DNA from: a virus
IMG/VR virus record: IMGVR_UViG_3300031673_000174
Location: 1-40,739 of that record
Length of the DNA stretch: 40,739 nucleotides
Direction: 5' to 3' (one strand)
Below the pieces are notes generated by a model, which searched no databases, was not told where the DNA came from, and saw only the letters and a program-made list of their open reading frames with translations. Made by a program: the position numbers and the translations under genes. This document shows, one piece after another, positions 6,339-14,450 of this stretch (its first letter is position 1; the number at the start of each line of letters is the position of its first letter).

Positions 6339-7253
6339 CTATGTCCAGATATACTCGACGATCTTATAGAAGTCGCCCGGCACGAAATCGAATCTCTCTC
6401 TCAGGGTGACAAGCAAGCCGTCGTTATGGTCGATCCAATGCGGGTCGGAATAGACGATAGTTTCCAGGGGCGTCTTGCTTAGGTGTAGGATCGGCTTCTT
6501 CGCGTCACCGTTGGCGATGACATACGTGGTGTCGTCGTCGGTAATAAACGGCGAGAAGTGAGCCTCGGCCAGACCCTTGCCATAGATATTCGTGGTGGCA
6601 GCCAACTCCGTAGCCGCCAGCGCCGTGCGGATCGGGTCCGTGTGAGTGGGGGGTGCCAGGATCAGCAACTTCTGGATCGCCAGAAGATTCGGAGTCGGCT
6701 TGCCCTTATCGCTCTGGAATCGCACCATCGCTGCGATGATGACCGCCATAGCAGCAAGAAACTCCGCCGAGGTGGGGATCGTGCCAGTCGCAGCCGCCCC
6801 ACCGAGTAGGTTGTCGATGTTCGCAGAAGCCCCCACCACGCGCGTATCCGCGATTAGGGCCGTGCCGTCCCAGGCGAGGTTTGTATCGGCAGCGAGCACT
6901 TGTCCGATCGCCAACGATTCCTTATACGTAGGCCACGCCCGCCCCAGCGAATTCACCCGCGACATTAGCGCGCCGATCTGATCGTCCTCCAGCATTTCGC
7001 GGTCGATAAGCACAGACAACTCGTGGGTGTGAGTCGTCACGTCGTAATCGTACCCGTCGATGTGCTGGAGGAGCCGCCCGTCGGTCATAACGCGCGGAGT
7101 GGGCAGATCACCCGCCCATGCGAACGTCTCATTGCGCGCAGTCATCGGCAGGTTCTGACACCAGGTGGGCCAGGACTGCGGCACTTCATTGATCGCGCTA
7201 TTCAACTCGTCGCGGATACCCTTGACGAGGAACTTGTCAACGTGGATGCTCAC
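6339..7253 (-). CDS. Major capsid protein (Mu gpT-like)
   Basis: 304 residues. The features match Mu gpT-type major head subunits: an early TARNETFAWAGDLPTPRVM segment, DYDVTTHTHELSVLIDREML, the middle WPTYKESLAIGQVL and LAWDGTALIADTRV, and a C-terminus rich in beta strands. The HK97 fold is expected for the family. An AGGAG site precedes the ATG in the 77-bp upstream gap. It follows decoration, scaffold and protease genes, the normal Mu-like order, and is followed by an intrinsic terminator. Confidence 0.88.
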   Translation of the reverse strand: MSIHVDKFLVKGIRDELNSAINEVPQSWPTWCQNLPMTARNETFAWAGDLPTPRVMTDGRLLQHIDGYDYDVTTHTHELSVLIDREMLEDDQIGALMSRVNSLGRAWPTYKESLAIGQVLAADTNLAWDGTALIADTRVVGASANIDNLLGGAAATGTIPTSAEFLAAMAVIIAAMVRFQSDKGKPTPNLLAIQKLLILAPPTHTDPIRTALAATELAATTNIYGKGLAEAHFSPFITDDDTTYVIANGDAKKPILHLSKTPLETIVYSDPHWIDHNDGLLVTLRERFDFVPGDFYKIVEYIWT

Positions 7254-7330
7254 GGTTCAATCTCCTGTTTCGTGGTGTCCGAACTCGGACTAATTCTCTC
7301 ACCGTGTGCGTCGTCAAAAGCCTAGCAGCC

Positions 7331-8221
7331 CTACAGCGGGCAAGCCAGGACGAATACCTTAGTAGACCCTGCCGCGTCGCCGTTGGCCGTTGCCGTGCTA
7401 ACATCGGCGGTCACGTTTACCCCCGCCGGGATCGGCACAAGTACATCTCCGGCGGCAGCGGCACCGTGTAGCGCTGTCAGGATAGCCGGACACAAGCTAT
7501 TTGCGACGGCGACTCCAGCGCCACCATTTGCCGGGGTGATCGTGATCCCCGTCGTGGTCCCCGACTCCGCCGCACCCCCGAAAGCCGTGGTGTGGTACAG
7601 CGTAATGATGCCTTGATCCTGGCTGGTGCCCGCGTGGGGCGTGACCACTACGCCCCAAGCTGCCACGATAAGGAGCCCGTTCTGATTCTCCGTTGCCGGG
7701 ATCACTTGGACCAGATTGAGCGCCGATACCGTGATTGCCGGAGTCGACCGCAGGATCAGTTCGCCGGGATTCAGGCCGAATTGACTGCACAGCCGGATCA
7801 TCGCCGTGTTGGTTGTAATGTATCGCCACACGCGACCCATGAACAGGCCAGAGGTTGCATCCTTGCTCAGAGTCCCATCGTCCGTCAAGAATACGGGCGC
7901 CCCGACATCTGTTATGGCCACCGCCGTAAGCGTCGCCTGGAAGATGCAGTCGGTGTAAATCTTGGCATCCACGGAGGCACCGATCGCGCCCGCGCTGTTG
8001 TCAACGTGGTTATCGGCAATACCGACGAACGTCGTCCCACCGACTAGCGTAGTGCCGACAGTCGGGCTCGTGTATGGGACGACCCCGCCCGTAAGGTCCA
8101 AGCCAACGTAGGAGCCCTTATAGATCGTGGTCGCTGCCGCAACCGGCAACTCAATCCAGTCGCCCTGCGGGTCCGTCCGGCTCTTCATGTTGATGTTTCG
8201 ATCAGCCGCTAAGGCAGTCAT
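7331..8221 (-). CDS. Head decoration-like protein (DUF2190-type N-terminus)
   Basis: 296 residues. The first 140 resemble DUF2190 capsid-stabilising proteins (PVAAATTIYKGSYVGLDLTG, then TTFVGIADNHVDNSAGAIGA). The second half (from about 150) is a separate Ala/Thr/Val-rich beta domain without a family I know. Two domains in one chain suggest a decoration protein with an exposed extension. It sits between scaffold and major capsid genes; a second, single-domain decoration-like protein is encoded at 10323-10742. Confidence 0.7.
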   Translation of the reverse strand: MTALAADRNINMKSRTDPQGDWIELPVAAATTIYKGSYVGLDLTGGVVPYTSPTVGTTLVGGTTFVGIADNHVDNSAGAIGASVDAKIYTDCIFQATLTAVAITDVGAPVFLTDDGTLSKDATSGLFMGRVWRYITTNTAMIRLCSQFGLNPGELILRSTPAITVSALNLVQVIPATENQNGLLIVAAWGVVVTPHAGTSQDQGIITLYHTTAFGGAAESGTTTGITITPANGGAGVAVANSLCPAILTALHGAAAAGDVLVPIPAGVNVTADVSTATANGDAAGSTKVFVLACPL

Positions 8222-8242
8222 TTGTGTTCTCCCGTGGTCGCC

Positions 8243-9001
8243 TTACAGCGACTTCTTTTCGTCGTCAGTCAAAGGCGGTAACCCCGCGTCTCGCAGCGTG
8301 CCCGCCACCCACGATTCTTTCGCCGTCACCTGCGCGCTAGGGTTCTCAGACCAATCCTTCGCGCTGGACGCGATGATCCGGTCCCGACCGGCCTTAGCAT
8401 CCGGCCCCACCGGCGATAGCTGGCCTTGCGGAACCTTCACAGCCATTGTTTCGAGAATCTTCTCGGCGTTTTGACTATTCGCCTCGGCCTGCTCGCGGAA
8501 CCACTTTAGTGTCTCCGCATCGTTGGGCAGGAGCTTGCCTTCGGTGAAGCCTTTGCCGATTAGCGTTTCAACTTTGCTGTCGCGATCGGCCTTGTCCCGC
8601 GCGTCCAGCCGCGATTGCAATCCCTCCGTTGCCGTCTTGAGCGCCTTGTATTCGCTCATGGGCACCGCGTCCTTGCCCCGCTCGGCAAGGGCCACAAGCA
8701 CTTGCTCTTCAGTCGCACCCTTCTTAAGCCCGAGCCTCGCCAGCACCGCCTCACTCGCCGCGACCTCTTCGCCCGCGCCCTCGCCGCCGCCTTCTTCGCC
8801 TTCCGGCGCGCCCTTCAAGAAGGCAATCACAGCCTGCAGGACTTCCGGGATGCCCGCGCCCTCTGGGATTTCGACGCCCTTGACCTCCAGCAAGGCCTTG
8901 ACCTCGCCGACCAACTGCTCTGGGGTTGCTCCCGTAGCCACGCCCTCTTCGCTGCCGCCTTCTTGGCAAACTACAAACCGCTTGTTCGGGTCCATCGTCA
9001 A
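8243..9001 (-). CDS. Scaffold protein (separate C-terminal part of an I-like protein)
   Basis: 252 residues, acidic and helical, with a flexible Glu/Gly-rich stretch near residues 70-85 and a long charged helix (MSEYKALKTATEGLQSRLDA). The end is typical of the C-terminus of Mu I-like protease/scaffold proteins (GFTEGKLLPNDAETLKWFRE). In Mu the protease and scaffold share one gene, with the scaffold made from an internal start. Here they are two adjacent genes separated by 7 bp. The protein is expected to occupy the procapsid interior and be removed on maturation. Confidence 0.78.
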   Translation of the reverse strand: MTMDPNKRFVVCQEGGSEEGVATGATPEQLVGEVKALLEVKGVEIPEGAGIPEVLQAVIAFLKGAPEGEEGGGEGAGEEVAASEAVLARLGLKKGATEEQVLVALAERGKDAVPMSEYKALKTATEGLQSRLDARDKADRDSKVETLIGKGFTEGKLLPNDAETLKWFREQAEANSQNAEKILETMAVKVPQGQLSPVGPDAKAGRDRIIASSAKDWSENPSAQVTAKESWVAGTLRDAGLPPLTDDEKKSL

Positions 9002-9008
9002 TTCTCCT

Positions 9009-9512
9009 CTACCCGACCAAGGCCGGGAGGTTTTTGATCGCGGGCTTGTTCGTTAGCGCCACGCTGTGCAAGTCCACGAAAAGCTTGCTGGCCTTTTCAA
9101 CGAGCCCCGCTGGGCTCACGTATCGGTAAGCCCCCGTAGCGATCAGTTCCGCCGCTTCCGCCGTCCACCGAATCAGGGCGATCAGGCCCTTGCCGACTTC
9201 GTAGCGGAGCTTGGAAATCCAGCCGCTTGCGGGAGCTTTTTCGCCTGTCTTGGCGTCAACTGAGCTGTGTTCGTAGTCCACAACGATATCGACGCCCTGT
9301 GCCTCAAACTTCGCGATGACCTGCTTGGCCGCCTTGGCATTCATTTTGAGCGTATCGCCGTTGGCAGTCTGATTCACACCGTCGGGGACAATCACTACCT
9401 CTTGCTCTCGGACGGCGTCCAGCCAATCGCCGCCGTCATTGAAAGCCCTCACCTCTACAGCCGGGCCGATGACTCGAGCACAAGACCGTTTGTGCGGTTG
9501 CTTGCGAAACAC
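9009..9512 (-). CDS. Prohead protease, Mu I-like
   Basis: The protease part of a Mu I-like protein: DIVVDYEHSSVDAKTG, APASGWISKLRYE, RWTAEAAELIATGAYRYVSP and a C-terminal SVALTNKPAIKNLPAL all fit the family. The start is uncertain. The GTG at 9512 gives 167 residues without invading the upstream minor-head gene (stop at 9529); a longer in-frame start at 9572 would overlap that gene. The protein ends just before the scaffold gene, so the protease-scaffold polyprotein seen in Mu is split here. Confidence 0.75.
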   Translation of the reverse strand: MFRKQPHKRSCARVIGPAVEVRAFNDGGDWLDAVREQEVVIVPDGVNQTANGDTLKMNAKAAKQVIAKFEAQGVDIVVDYEHSSVDAKTGEKAPASGWISKLRYEVGKGLIALIRWTAEAAELIATGAYRYVSPAGLVEKASKLFVDLHSVALTNKPAIKNLPALVG

Positions 9513-9528
9513 CCGCGTCCCGAAAGTT

Positions 9529-10308
9529 CTAGGCTGATACCTTCTTGGCTGCATCCTCAAACCTATCGGCAATCAGCCGGGCGAGCTCCGCCTTGACCCC
9601 CGTCATCATAAACTGCGACATCCGATCCACGTCGACAGGGTAAGCGAATTCGGGGTCCAGTTGCGTTTCTACGGCCTTACCCTTACCGTCTGATCTTACC
9701 ACCGCACCCGCCATATTCAAGGTGTACAAGGGTGCGCTCATACGCTTGAACGTCCCAGCAGTCAGTGCGGTCACGGTGCATCTACAGTTCCAGCCATTTA
9801 GCGGCGTCCAGAACAGCCAGAAGCGATCCGTCGCTAGAAATACTTTACCGTGTAGTGCGGCGTGCTCAGGCCGTACCCCGTTGATCCCCGGCTTGCCGTT
9901 CCCGACCGTCATGTACTGCCAGTAGGGCAGCCCCTTCAGTACCGCCGGGTCGCGGAGTACCCGATCACGAGCTACCGATGCCGCCCCGAGCATGTTCTGC
10001 CTGAGCACCACGCGGAGGTGCCAACCAGCCAGCGGCTTGACTCCCGCCGCCCGGAACGCCGTGTTGATGCGATTCCGGATAGCCTCGTTGCCCAGCCCGT
10101 CCCGCAGCCCCCGCGTTATGATCCGCTGGGCCTTCTCAATCAGCGTGATTTTCGATACCCCGGCCATGCGGAAGGCCCGCGCCTTGGCTTCTCTCTTGAG
10201 TTGGTCGAACGCTGCCGAGGTCAAGGGCGTCTTGGTGCGCAGGAGTGCCCCCGCCGCCTCCATGCGCTTCGGTAAGAAATCCGCAGGTTGAAGATCGCTT
10301 ACGGGCAT
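9529..10308 (-). CDS. Minor head protein (Mu gpF / SPP1 gp7-like)
   Basis: 259 residues. The diagnostic C-terminal block is clear: LPYWQYMTVGNGKPGINGVR, then RPEHAALHGKVF, FWLFWTPLNGWNCRCTVTAL. This is the gpF/SPP1 gp7 minor head family, including the conserved Cys pair in GWNCRC. Such proteins are injected or line the portal and take part in head assembly and DNA ejection. The N-terminal 100 residues are basic and helical. It follows the portal region and precedes the protease, as in Mu. Confidence 0.85.
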   Translation of the reverse strand: MPVSDLQPADFLPKRMEAAGALLRTKTPLTSAAFDQLKREAKARAFRMAGVSKITLIEKAQRIITRGLRDGLGNEAIRNRINTAFRAAGVKPLAGWHLRVVLRQNMLGAASVARDRVLRDPAVLKGLPYWQYMTVGNGKPGINGVRPEHAALHGKVFLATDRFWLFWTPLNGWNCRCTVTALTAGTFKRMSAPLYTLNMAGAVVRSDGKGKAVETQLDPEFAYPVDVDRMSQFMMTGVKAELARLIADRFEDAAKKVSA

Positions 10309-10322
10309 AGTGCACCGCCGCG

Positions 10323-10742
10323 TTAGTTAGCCGTGAGCGCCAGCGCCGTTGCTTTGATCGAAAGCTGGAACGTGGTCGCCCCCGTTGCCCAACCGAGCAA
10401 CGTCACGTAGTCGCTGGTCGTCAGATCAGCATGGGGCTCAGCCGCGCCCGGCGTAGTGCTGAGGAACAGCAAATCCCCGATGTTCGTGAATGCCGCCGCC
10501 TGAACAGTTATCACCCCGGACGCCGTGTAATTGATCGGCTGACCCGCCGCAGTCGCCGAATTCAAGGCGATACCGACCACGGCGGCTTTCGCCTCTGTGC
10601 TGTTGTCCGCCAGCTTCGCCTTATTCGAGTCCGTTGAATCCTTATAGATGAATTCCCCTGCGTCGATCGCCTCCCCTGCCACCAATGCGTTGCCGACGCC
10701 CGTAGCCATGACCGCTGTCGCTGTAAACGAATACGCTGCCAT
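10323..10742 (-). CDS. Small head decoration-like protein (DUF2190-like)
   Basis: 139 residues, Ala/Thr-rich and beta-like, with GEAIDAGEFIYKDSTDSNKA and VVGIALNSATAAGQPINYTA followed by GVITVQAAAF. This is the pattern of short phage capsid-stabilising or decoration proteins whose strands repeat around a trimeric axis. It is encoded between the Zn-ribbon protein and the minor head protein, earlier than usual for a decoration protein, which normally lies by the capsid gene. The family assignment is by pattern only. Confidence 0.6.
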   Translation of the reverse strand: MAAYSFTATAVMATGVGNALVAGEAIDAGEFIYKDSTDSNKAKLADNSTEAKAAVVGIALNSATAAGQPINYTASGVITVQAAAFTNIGDLLFLSTTPGAAEPHADLTTSDYVTLLGWATGATTFQLSIKATALALTAN

Positions 10743-10743
10743 A

Positions 10744-11064
10744 TCAAGCCCTTTCAGTTGAATTGCCTAAGTCTGCCGCCACGCCGCCTTCGCCTCCATT
10801 CGCCGACGCCTTTCTTAGTCGATACGCTTCTTGAATCCGTCTCTGCCGTTCCGCCCGGCACTTCGATTGACCACAGTAAATCGGCCTACCGTGGCCCCAG
10901 ACTTGGAACTCGATCCCACACGCCTTGCAGACTACCCGCCGGTCGCCCCGTGGGTTCTCCAGGTGCAACTCGTCCGCTTCCGGGTCACGTCCCGGCGGGT
11001 CTTCGAAGTCCACGCTCCGGTAGGTGTTTGGGTTCGGAGTCGTATCTAATTCGTCGTCGATCAT
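10744..11064 (-). CDS. Small protein with one zinc ribbon
   Basis: 106 residues: an acidic N-terminus (MIDDELDTTPNPNTYRSVDF), a treble-clef-like zinc site VCKACGIEF ... IYCGQSKC (four Cys at about 47, 50, 64 and 69) and a basic helix CRAERQRRIQEAYRLRK. It probably binds nucleic acid, but I can name no family. It is the first gene after the repeat-rich gap at 11065-11338, so it may be the first gene of the unit transcribed from there. Confidence 0.6.
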   Translation of the reverse strand: MIDDELDTTPNPNTYRSVDFEDPPGRDPEADELHLENPRGDRRVVCKACGIEFQVWGHGRPIYCGQSKCRAERQRRIQEAYRLRKASANGGEGGVAADLGNSTERA

Positions 11065-11081
11065 CCTTCAACCCCGGCGAT

Positions 11082-11110
11082 TACTACTAGATATAACACT
11101 CATAGTAGTA
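11082..11110. repeat. Inverted repeat TACTACTA / TAGTAGTA
   Basis: An exact 8-bp inverted repeat (11082-11089 and 11103-11110) with a 13-nt A+T-rich spacer lies 18 bp upstream of the zinc-ribbon gene start at 11064. It stands out in otherwise GC-rich DNA. It may be an operator or the core of a promoter for that gene. No run of T follows, so it is not an obvious terminator. Confidence 0.55.
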
Positions 11111-11117
11111 GTATGCC

Positions 11118-11346
11118 CTGTGAAATTGTGATATCTTGGCTTCCGAAAATCATAAGTGCTGTGTCAGCATAGGCTTATGATTTCGGACCCTGTTACTTTC
11201 CTGTGATATCTTCTGTGATATCTTGGGGGTTTACTCACAGGGGCGCGCCCGCAACTGGGACGCCTGTGAGTAACTTGCGGTTTACTCACAGAATTACTCA
11301 CAGGCAAAGCTCGGATATCACAGGTAACTCACAGGTTGTCACAGGC
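11118..11346. repeat. Cluster of TGTGA/TCACA motifs (iteron- or operator-like)
   Basis: About a dozen TGTGA or TCACA cores occur between 11118 and 11430. They include a perfect tandem of CTGTGATATCTT (11201-11212, 11213-11224), TTACTCACAG at 11231, 11282 and 11294, its exact inverse CTGTGAGTAA at 11264-11273, and GATATCACAG at 11314. TGTGA forms dominate the left part and TCACA forms the right part. The segment is largely non-coding. Possible roles are a replication origin with initiator sites, an array for a late-gene regulator, or a packaging site; the sequence does not decide. Confidence 0.8.
11142..11187. other. Long nested hairpin (cruciform-like)
   Basis: The arm at 11142-11156 (TCCGAAAATCATAAG) pairs with 11174-11187 (CTTATGATTTCGGA) with one bulged A. 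Immediately inside, TGCTG (11157-11161) pairs with CAGCA (11165-11169) around a TGT loop, leaving a 4-nt bulge. It lies inside the TGTGA repeat cluster. There is no T-run on either side, so it is not a classical terminator; a protein-binding or replication structure is more likely. Confidence 0.75.
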
Positions 11347-11446
11347 ATCCCGCCGTCACTAGGAGTGAAGCCATCACGCCGATCCAGACCACCCACACGA
11401 GTACCGGAGCCGCCGCCGCCCACTCACATTGTCGTTTGCTGCTCAT
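11339..11446 (-). CDS. 35-residue single-pass membrane peptide
   Basis: A small frame from ATG 11446: MSSKRQCEWAAAAPVLVW at the start, then a hydrophobic span to the end (WIGVMASLLVTAGC). The basic N-terminus followed by about 22 hydrophobic residues is a plausible transmembrane segment. The start overlaps the 3' end of the upstream gene in another frame, suggesting translational coupling. Its stop codon is part of a TGTGA repeat. A GGAGGA lies rather far (about 13 bases) upstream. It could be a holin-like or membrane-anchoring peptide; conservation has not been tested. Confidence 0.4.
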   Translation of the reverse strand: MSSKRQCEWAAAAPVLVWVVWIGVMASLLVTAGCL

Positions 11447-11777
11447 CGTTCAATAAGTCCTCCATCGTTAAGTCCTCCGCCTCCGGGATCACTGCCGGGG
11501 TAGCTGCTACTGCCGCCACCGCCATGCCCTGCATCAGGGCGCTCGCCACCGCCTGTTCAAAGCGCTTGCCGTCAGGACGTAGCTCCATCGCCGCGAAAGC
11601 GTCAGGCAGCTTGGCGAGCATTTCCTCCGGGCTCACATCCGCGTGTTGCTCGATCCAGTCGAGGAGGGGGGTCACCGCCGCCGCGTCAAATACCGCCTCC
11701 ATCTTGTCCGCACAGCGGTCGGCCAGCCGGACAAGTTCCTGTTGTGCCTGCTTGTGGCTGTGGATCGTATCCGCCAT
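11424..11777 (-). CDS. Detached C-terminal region of the DUF935 portal, or small head protein
   Basis: 117 residues, helical: ELVRLADRCADKMEAVFDAA, LLDWIEQHADVSPEEMLAKL, FEQAVASALMQGMAVAAVAA. This pattern (WIE/PLL helix, then a SPEEMLAKLPDAF helix, then an Ala-rich membrane-like helix) is what I expect at the C-terminus of DUF935 (Mu gp29) portals. The upstream portal gene ends early, after a Pro/Ala-rich linker. The 8-bp gap between them suggests the portal has been split into two polypeptides. Alternatively it is an independent head protein. Confidence 0.55.
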   Translation of the reverse strand: MADTIHSHKQAQQELVRLADRCADKMEAVFDAAAVTPLLDWIEQHADVSPEEMLAKLPDAFAAMELRPDGKRFEQAVASALMQGMAVAAVAATPAVIPEAEDLTMEDLLNDEQQTTM

Positions 11778-11785
11778 GTTAGGGT

Positions 11786-13120
11786 TTACCCAAACGCCCC
11801 GCCCATACCCGGCATAGCTGCCGGAGCGGGCACCGGCAAGTCCGCCACGTCCAGCACGGCTTCGCCCGGCTCCGGCTTCGGAAGCCCTACCAACTCGTAA
11901 ATCTGATCCCGCGCCACCGGTAAGCCGAGACGGGCAATCACGCCTTCCAGGGTCCGCAAGTTCCGTTCGGTGTCCGTCTCCTCGCGGAACGTCCGCACGA
12001 AGCGCGGAATGGGCACGCTCTTGCGGGGGAACTCGAAAGCGATCATCGGGGCGAAAAGCTGGCGCTCAATGGTATCCGCCTCCGCCCGTACATCATCTTC
12101 CGTAATCGCCCGCCGCACCCGGTCGTGGATTGAAGCCGCCGCGTATGTGCCCGTCCCGCCGCTGGTATCTGTAGTTAGAGTCTGACCGAGGTATCCGATC
12201 GACTGCTTGCGCTCGATCCAGTCGATGAATTCCTTATACGGATGTGCCGTGCGATTAGCCTCCAGGAAATTCAAGTTGACGGCTTCGGAGACCACCGCGT
12301 AACCGTCGGACCCGAGTGAAGCCAAGGCAGTCTTAATATCATTTTTCTCCTGTGGCGTGGCGTTCGGTCCATGTTTCCCTACGCGGATGGGCATCCCGTA
12401 GACCTCAGCAAAAGTTGCCCAGTCGGCAATCGCCCCCGCTTTGATCAAGTACAGCTTCGCCTGTGCCCGTGTCAGGCAGGAGAGGAACGGCCAATACCCC
12501 GCGCCTTCCGGTCGGTGGATAATGAACTTCCCCGGCGCGGCTATGATACCGGTCCCCATATCCTCCATTGTGAGCACGCGGATATCCGGGCTTTGCGAGT
12601 AGTCGATGTTCAGCCGATGGGCGGGGATGCTTAAAAACCGCACGGGTCGCGTCCCCTCCCAGACGATTTCCGCCACCGCCAGATTCGGGCCGATCGCTTT
12701 GGCTAGATGACGGCATAGGCTTGGCAGTTCGGGGTTGCGATCGAAACACCCCGTCACGTATTCCGCTGCCGCCGCCGCCAGGCCCGCATCTTGATCCGCG
12801 TGCGTGTCGCCGGGCTCGATCGTCCAGTCCATACCAGTCAAGGCCATGCGCCGGGTAGCCGCGACCGCCTGGAGGTGCAAGTCCTTGGATTCGATCTCCT
12901 CCGACAGCCGGACCATATCCGCCGCGTTGCCCGTATCGGCACCCTGGAGTAGCGTAGCGAGCCCTGTGAATGTCAGGGCGTCCGTCACGTAATCCAGGCT
13001 GCTATCAAGCCCCTGTGACCACTGGAAGATCGCCCCGGGGAAGGGATGCTCACCGTATTCCCAGCCACCCGGATATGGGCTGGGCTGAATCTTGCCGCGT
13101 AACCATGCTGGGTATCCCAT
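11786..13120 (-). CDS. Portal protein (DUF935, Mu gp29-like)
   Basis: 444 residues. DUF935 signatures: IESKDLHLQAVAATRRMALT and GMDWTIEP near residues 90-120, GMPIRVGKHGPNATPQEKND in the middle, then IGYLGQTLTTDTSGGTGTYA and DDVRAEADTIERQLFAPMI. It forms the DNA-translocating dodecamer at the head vertex. It starts 1 bp after the large-terminase stop. The chain ends in a Pro/Ala/Met-rich tail (PVPAPAAMPGMGGAFG), and the expected C-terminal helical region appears to be the next gene (11424-11777). Confidence 0.9.
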   Translation of the reverse strand: MGYPAWLRGKIQPSPYPGGWEYGEHPFPGAIFQWSQGLDSSLDYVTDALTFTGLATLLQGADTGNAADMVRLSEEIESKDLHLQAVAATRRMALTGMDWTIEPGDTHADQDAGLAAAAAEYVTGCFDRNPELPSLCRHLAKAIGPNLAVAEIVWEGTRPVRFLSIPAHRLNIDYSQSPDIRVLTMEDMGTGIIAAPGKFIIHRPEGAGYWPFLSCLTRAQAKLYLIKAGAIADWATFAEVYGMPIRVGKHGPNATPQEKNDIKTALASLGSDGYAVVSEAVNLNFLEANRTAHPYKEFIDWIERKQSIGYLGQTLTTDTSGGTGTYAAASIHDRVRRAITEDDVRAEADTIERQLFAPMIAFEFPRKSVPIPRFVRTFREETDTERNLRTLEGVIARLGLPVARDQIYELVGLPKPEPGEAVLDVADLPVPAPAAMPGMGGAFG

Positions 13121-13121
13121 A

Positions 13122-14450
13122 TCACATTCCTCTCAGTCCAGACGATCGGAGAGGCGGTCCGCGCGTAACCTCGACTGGACCCGCGTAACCAGCCGCCGCC
13201 GCCTCCAACGCCAACGCCGCCGCAATGGCCCGGTCGCTGTGACCGTCGGCGGTGAACGGCGCGGCATACGTCACCACGCCACCCGTCGATACCACCCGTT
13301 TCAGGCCATAGAAGTCCATCGCCACATCGTCCCCATCCGGCAAACTAATTGTATGCGTTTGGACGGCCTTTTGCAGCCGTTGTACAAGGCTCAGCTTTCG
13401 GGCTGGCGTAAAAACCACCGGCAGGATGGCCCCGCGAGGCGATTCCCCGAACCGCCCGACCGCATCCTCCGCTGTCTGGGGGTTGTATGTCGCGTCGATG
13501 GCGATGCACGCCACCGCCGGGGTCTTGCCGAGCACATTAATCGCCGCCGCCTGATCGCGGAAGGATACCCCCCGCATTTCGACGATGCCTACCGTCTCGT
13601 AACCCGCGATCTCTCCCGCTCCCGCCCGAATGATCCAGATCACCGTCAAGCTCTGTGTCCGCCCGATGTCGATACCCGCGAAGAGCGGACCCGCCTGATT
13701 CAGCAATACCGCCAGATCAAGACTTCGTGGTATCCCCGCCCGTTGACAGGCCAGGATGTCCGCCCACGCCATGACCGCCGTGGTATCTTCGACTGCCCAT
13801 CCATCAACGTATTGATTCGCTAGGTCCGGGCCGTACTCCGCTCGCATCAGTGCCGCCTGCGCCCGCATTCCCGGGTTGTCAGTCGTCGCCCCCCGGAAGA
13901 TAGCAAAGCCGGGCCGAGCTTGCTTTTCCCACCGCAACCATAGCCAGGACGCCTTACCTTCGTGAGTCCCGGTGACCATGATCTGCCGCAGGTGCGATGC
14001 CACGCGGGGATCGCGGGTCCGGGCCAGGGCGTTGAACCACAAGTTCCGAAGTGGGCTGGCGTGCTCAGGGATGCGGGCGGGTTCGTCGATCCAGGTGCGT
14101 CCGACTTCAAAGCCGGTGATTCGCTCCGGTGCAGTGCCGCTGTATATTAGGATTCGGTTATCGGTGGCGGGTGTGCTGATTTCCATCGGGTTCAGCCGCA
14201 CCTCAAACGGGATTTCAGCCGCTCGCAGGTGTTCAACCAAGGCCGGGATCGCCACCTGGGACGCCAGGGAGTACGTGGGCTCGATGACAAGCGAATCGAC
14301 TCCGGGTACGTGTACATGGTGAGCAAGTAGCTTCGCCGCCCCGCCCCAGGTCTTCCCGCCGCCCTGACCCATGATAAGGGCTGGAAATCGCGCCGCCGAC
14401 CGCAAGAAGTCAGCCTGAGCACCGGGGTTCGGATGAAGTTCAAGGGGCAT
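13122..14450 (-). CDS. Terminase large subunit
   Basis: 442 residues with both terminase activities visible. The ATPase has Walker A GQGGGKT at 28-34 and Walker B RTWIDEPARI near 118-127. The RNase H-like nuclease has acidic residues in FAGIDIGRTQ (Asp261), CIAIDATYNP (Asp319) and a late HSDRAIAAALA block near 410. It packages DNA into the prohead through the portal. It overlaps the small-terminase-like gene by 11 bp. A terminase rather than a DDE transposase is the packaging and DNA-mobility enzyme here. Confidence 0.92.
   Translation of the reverse strand: MPLELHPNPGAQADFLRSAARFPALIMGQGGGKTWGGAAKLLAHHVHVPGVDSLVIEPTYSLASQVAIPALVEHLRAAEIPFEVRLNPMEISTPATDNRILIYSGTAPERITGFEVGRTWIDEPARIPEHASPLRNLWFNALARTRDPRVASHLRQIMVTGTHEGKASWLWLRWEKQARPGFAIFRGATTDNPGMRAQAALMRAEYGPDLANQYVDGWAVEDTTAVMAWADILACQRAGIPRSLDLAVLLNQAGPLFAGIDIGRTQSLTVIWIIRAGAGEIAGYETVGIVEMRGVSFRDQAAAINVLGKTPAVACIAIDATYNPQTAEDAVGRFGESPRGAILPVVFTPARKLSLVQRLQKAVQTHTISLPDGDDVAMDFYGLKRVVSTGGVVTYAAPFTADGHSDRAIAAALALEAAAAGYAGPVEVTRGPPLRSSGLRGM

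Noticed and set aside
11118-11346. CRP-like binding sites
   Set aside because: The TGTGA half-sites match the CRP core, but no pair shows the TGTGA-N6-TCACA spacing.
11065-11430. CRISPR array
   Set aside because: The repeats are only 10-12 bp, unevenly spaced and in both orientations, with no spacer-length unit; no cas gene is present.
13122-14450. Transposase of Mu type
   Set aside because: The protein has terminase ATPase and nuclease motifs, and no DDE transposase was seen anywhere despite the Mu-like head genes.
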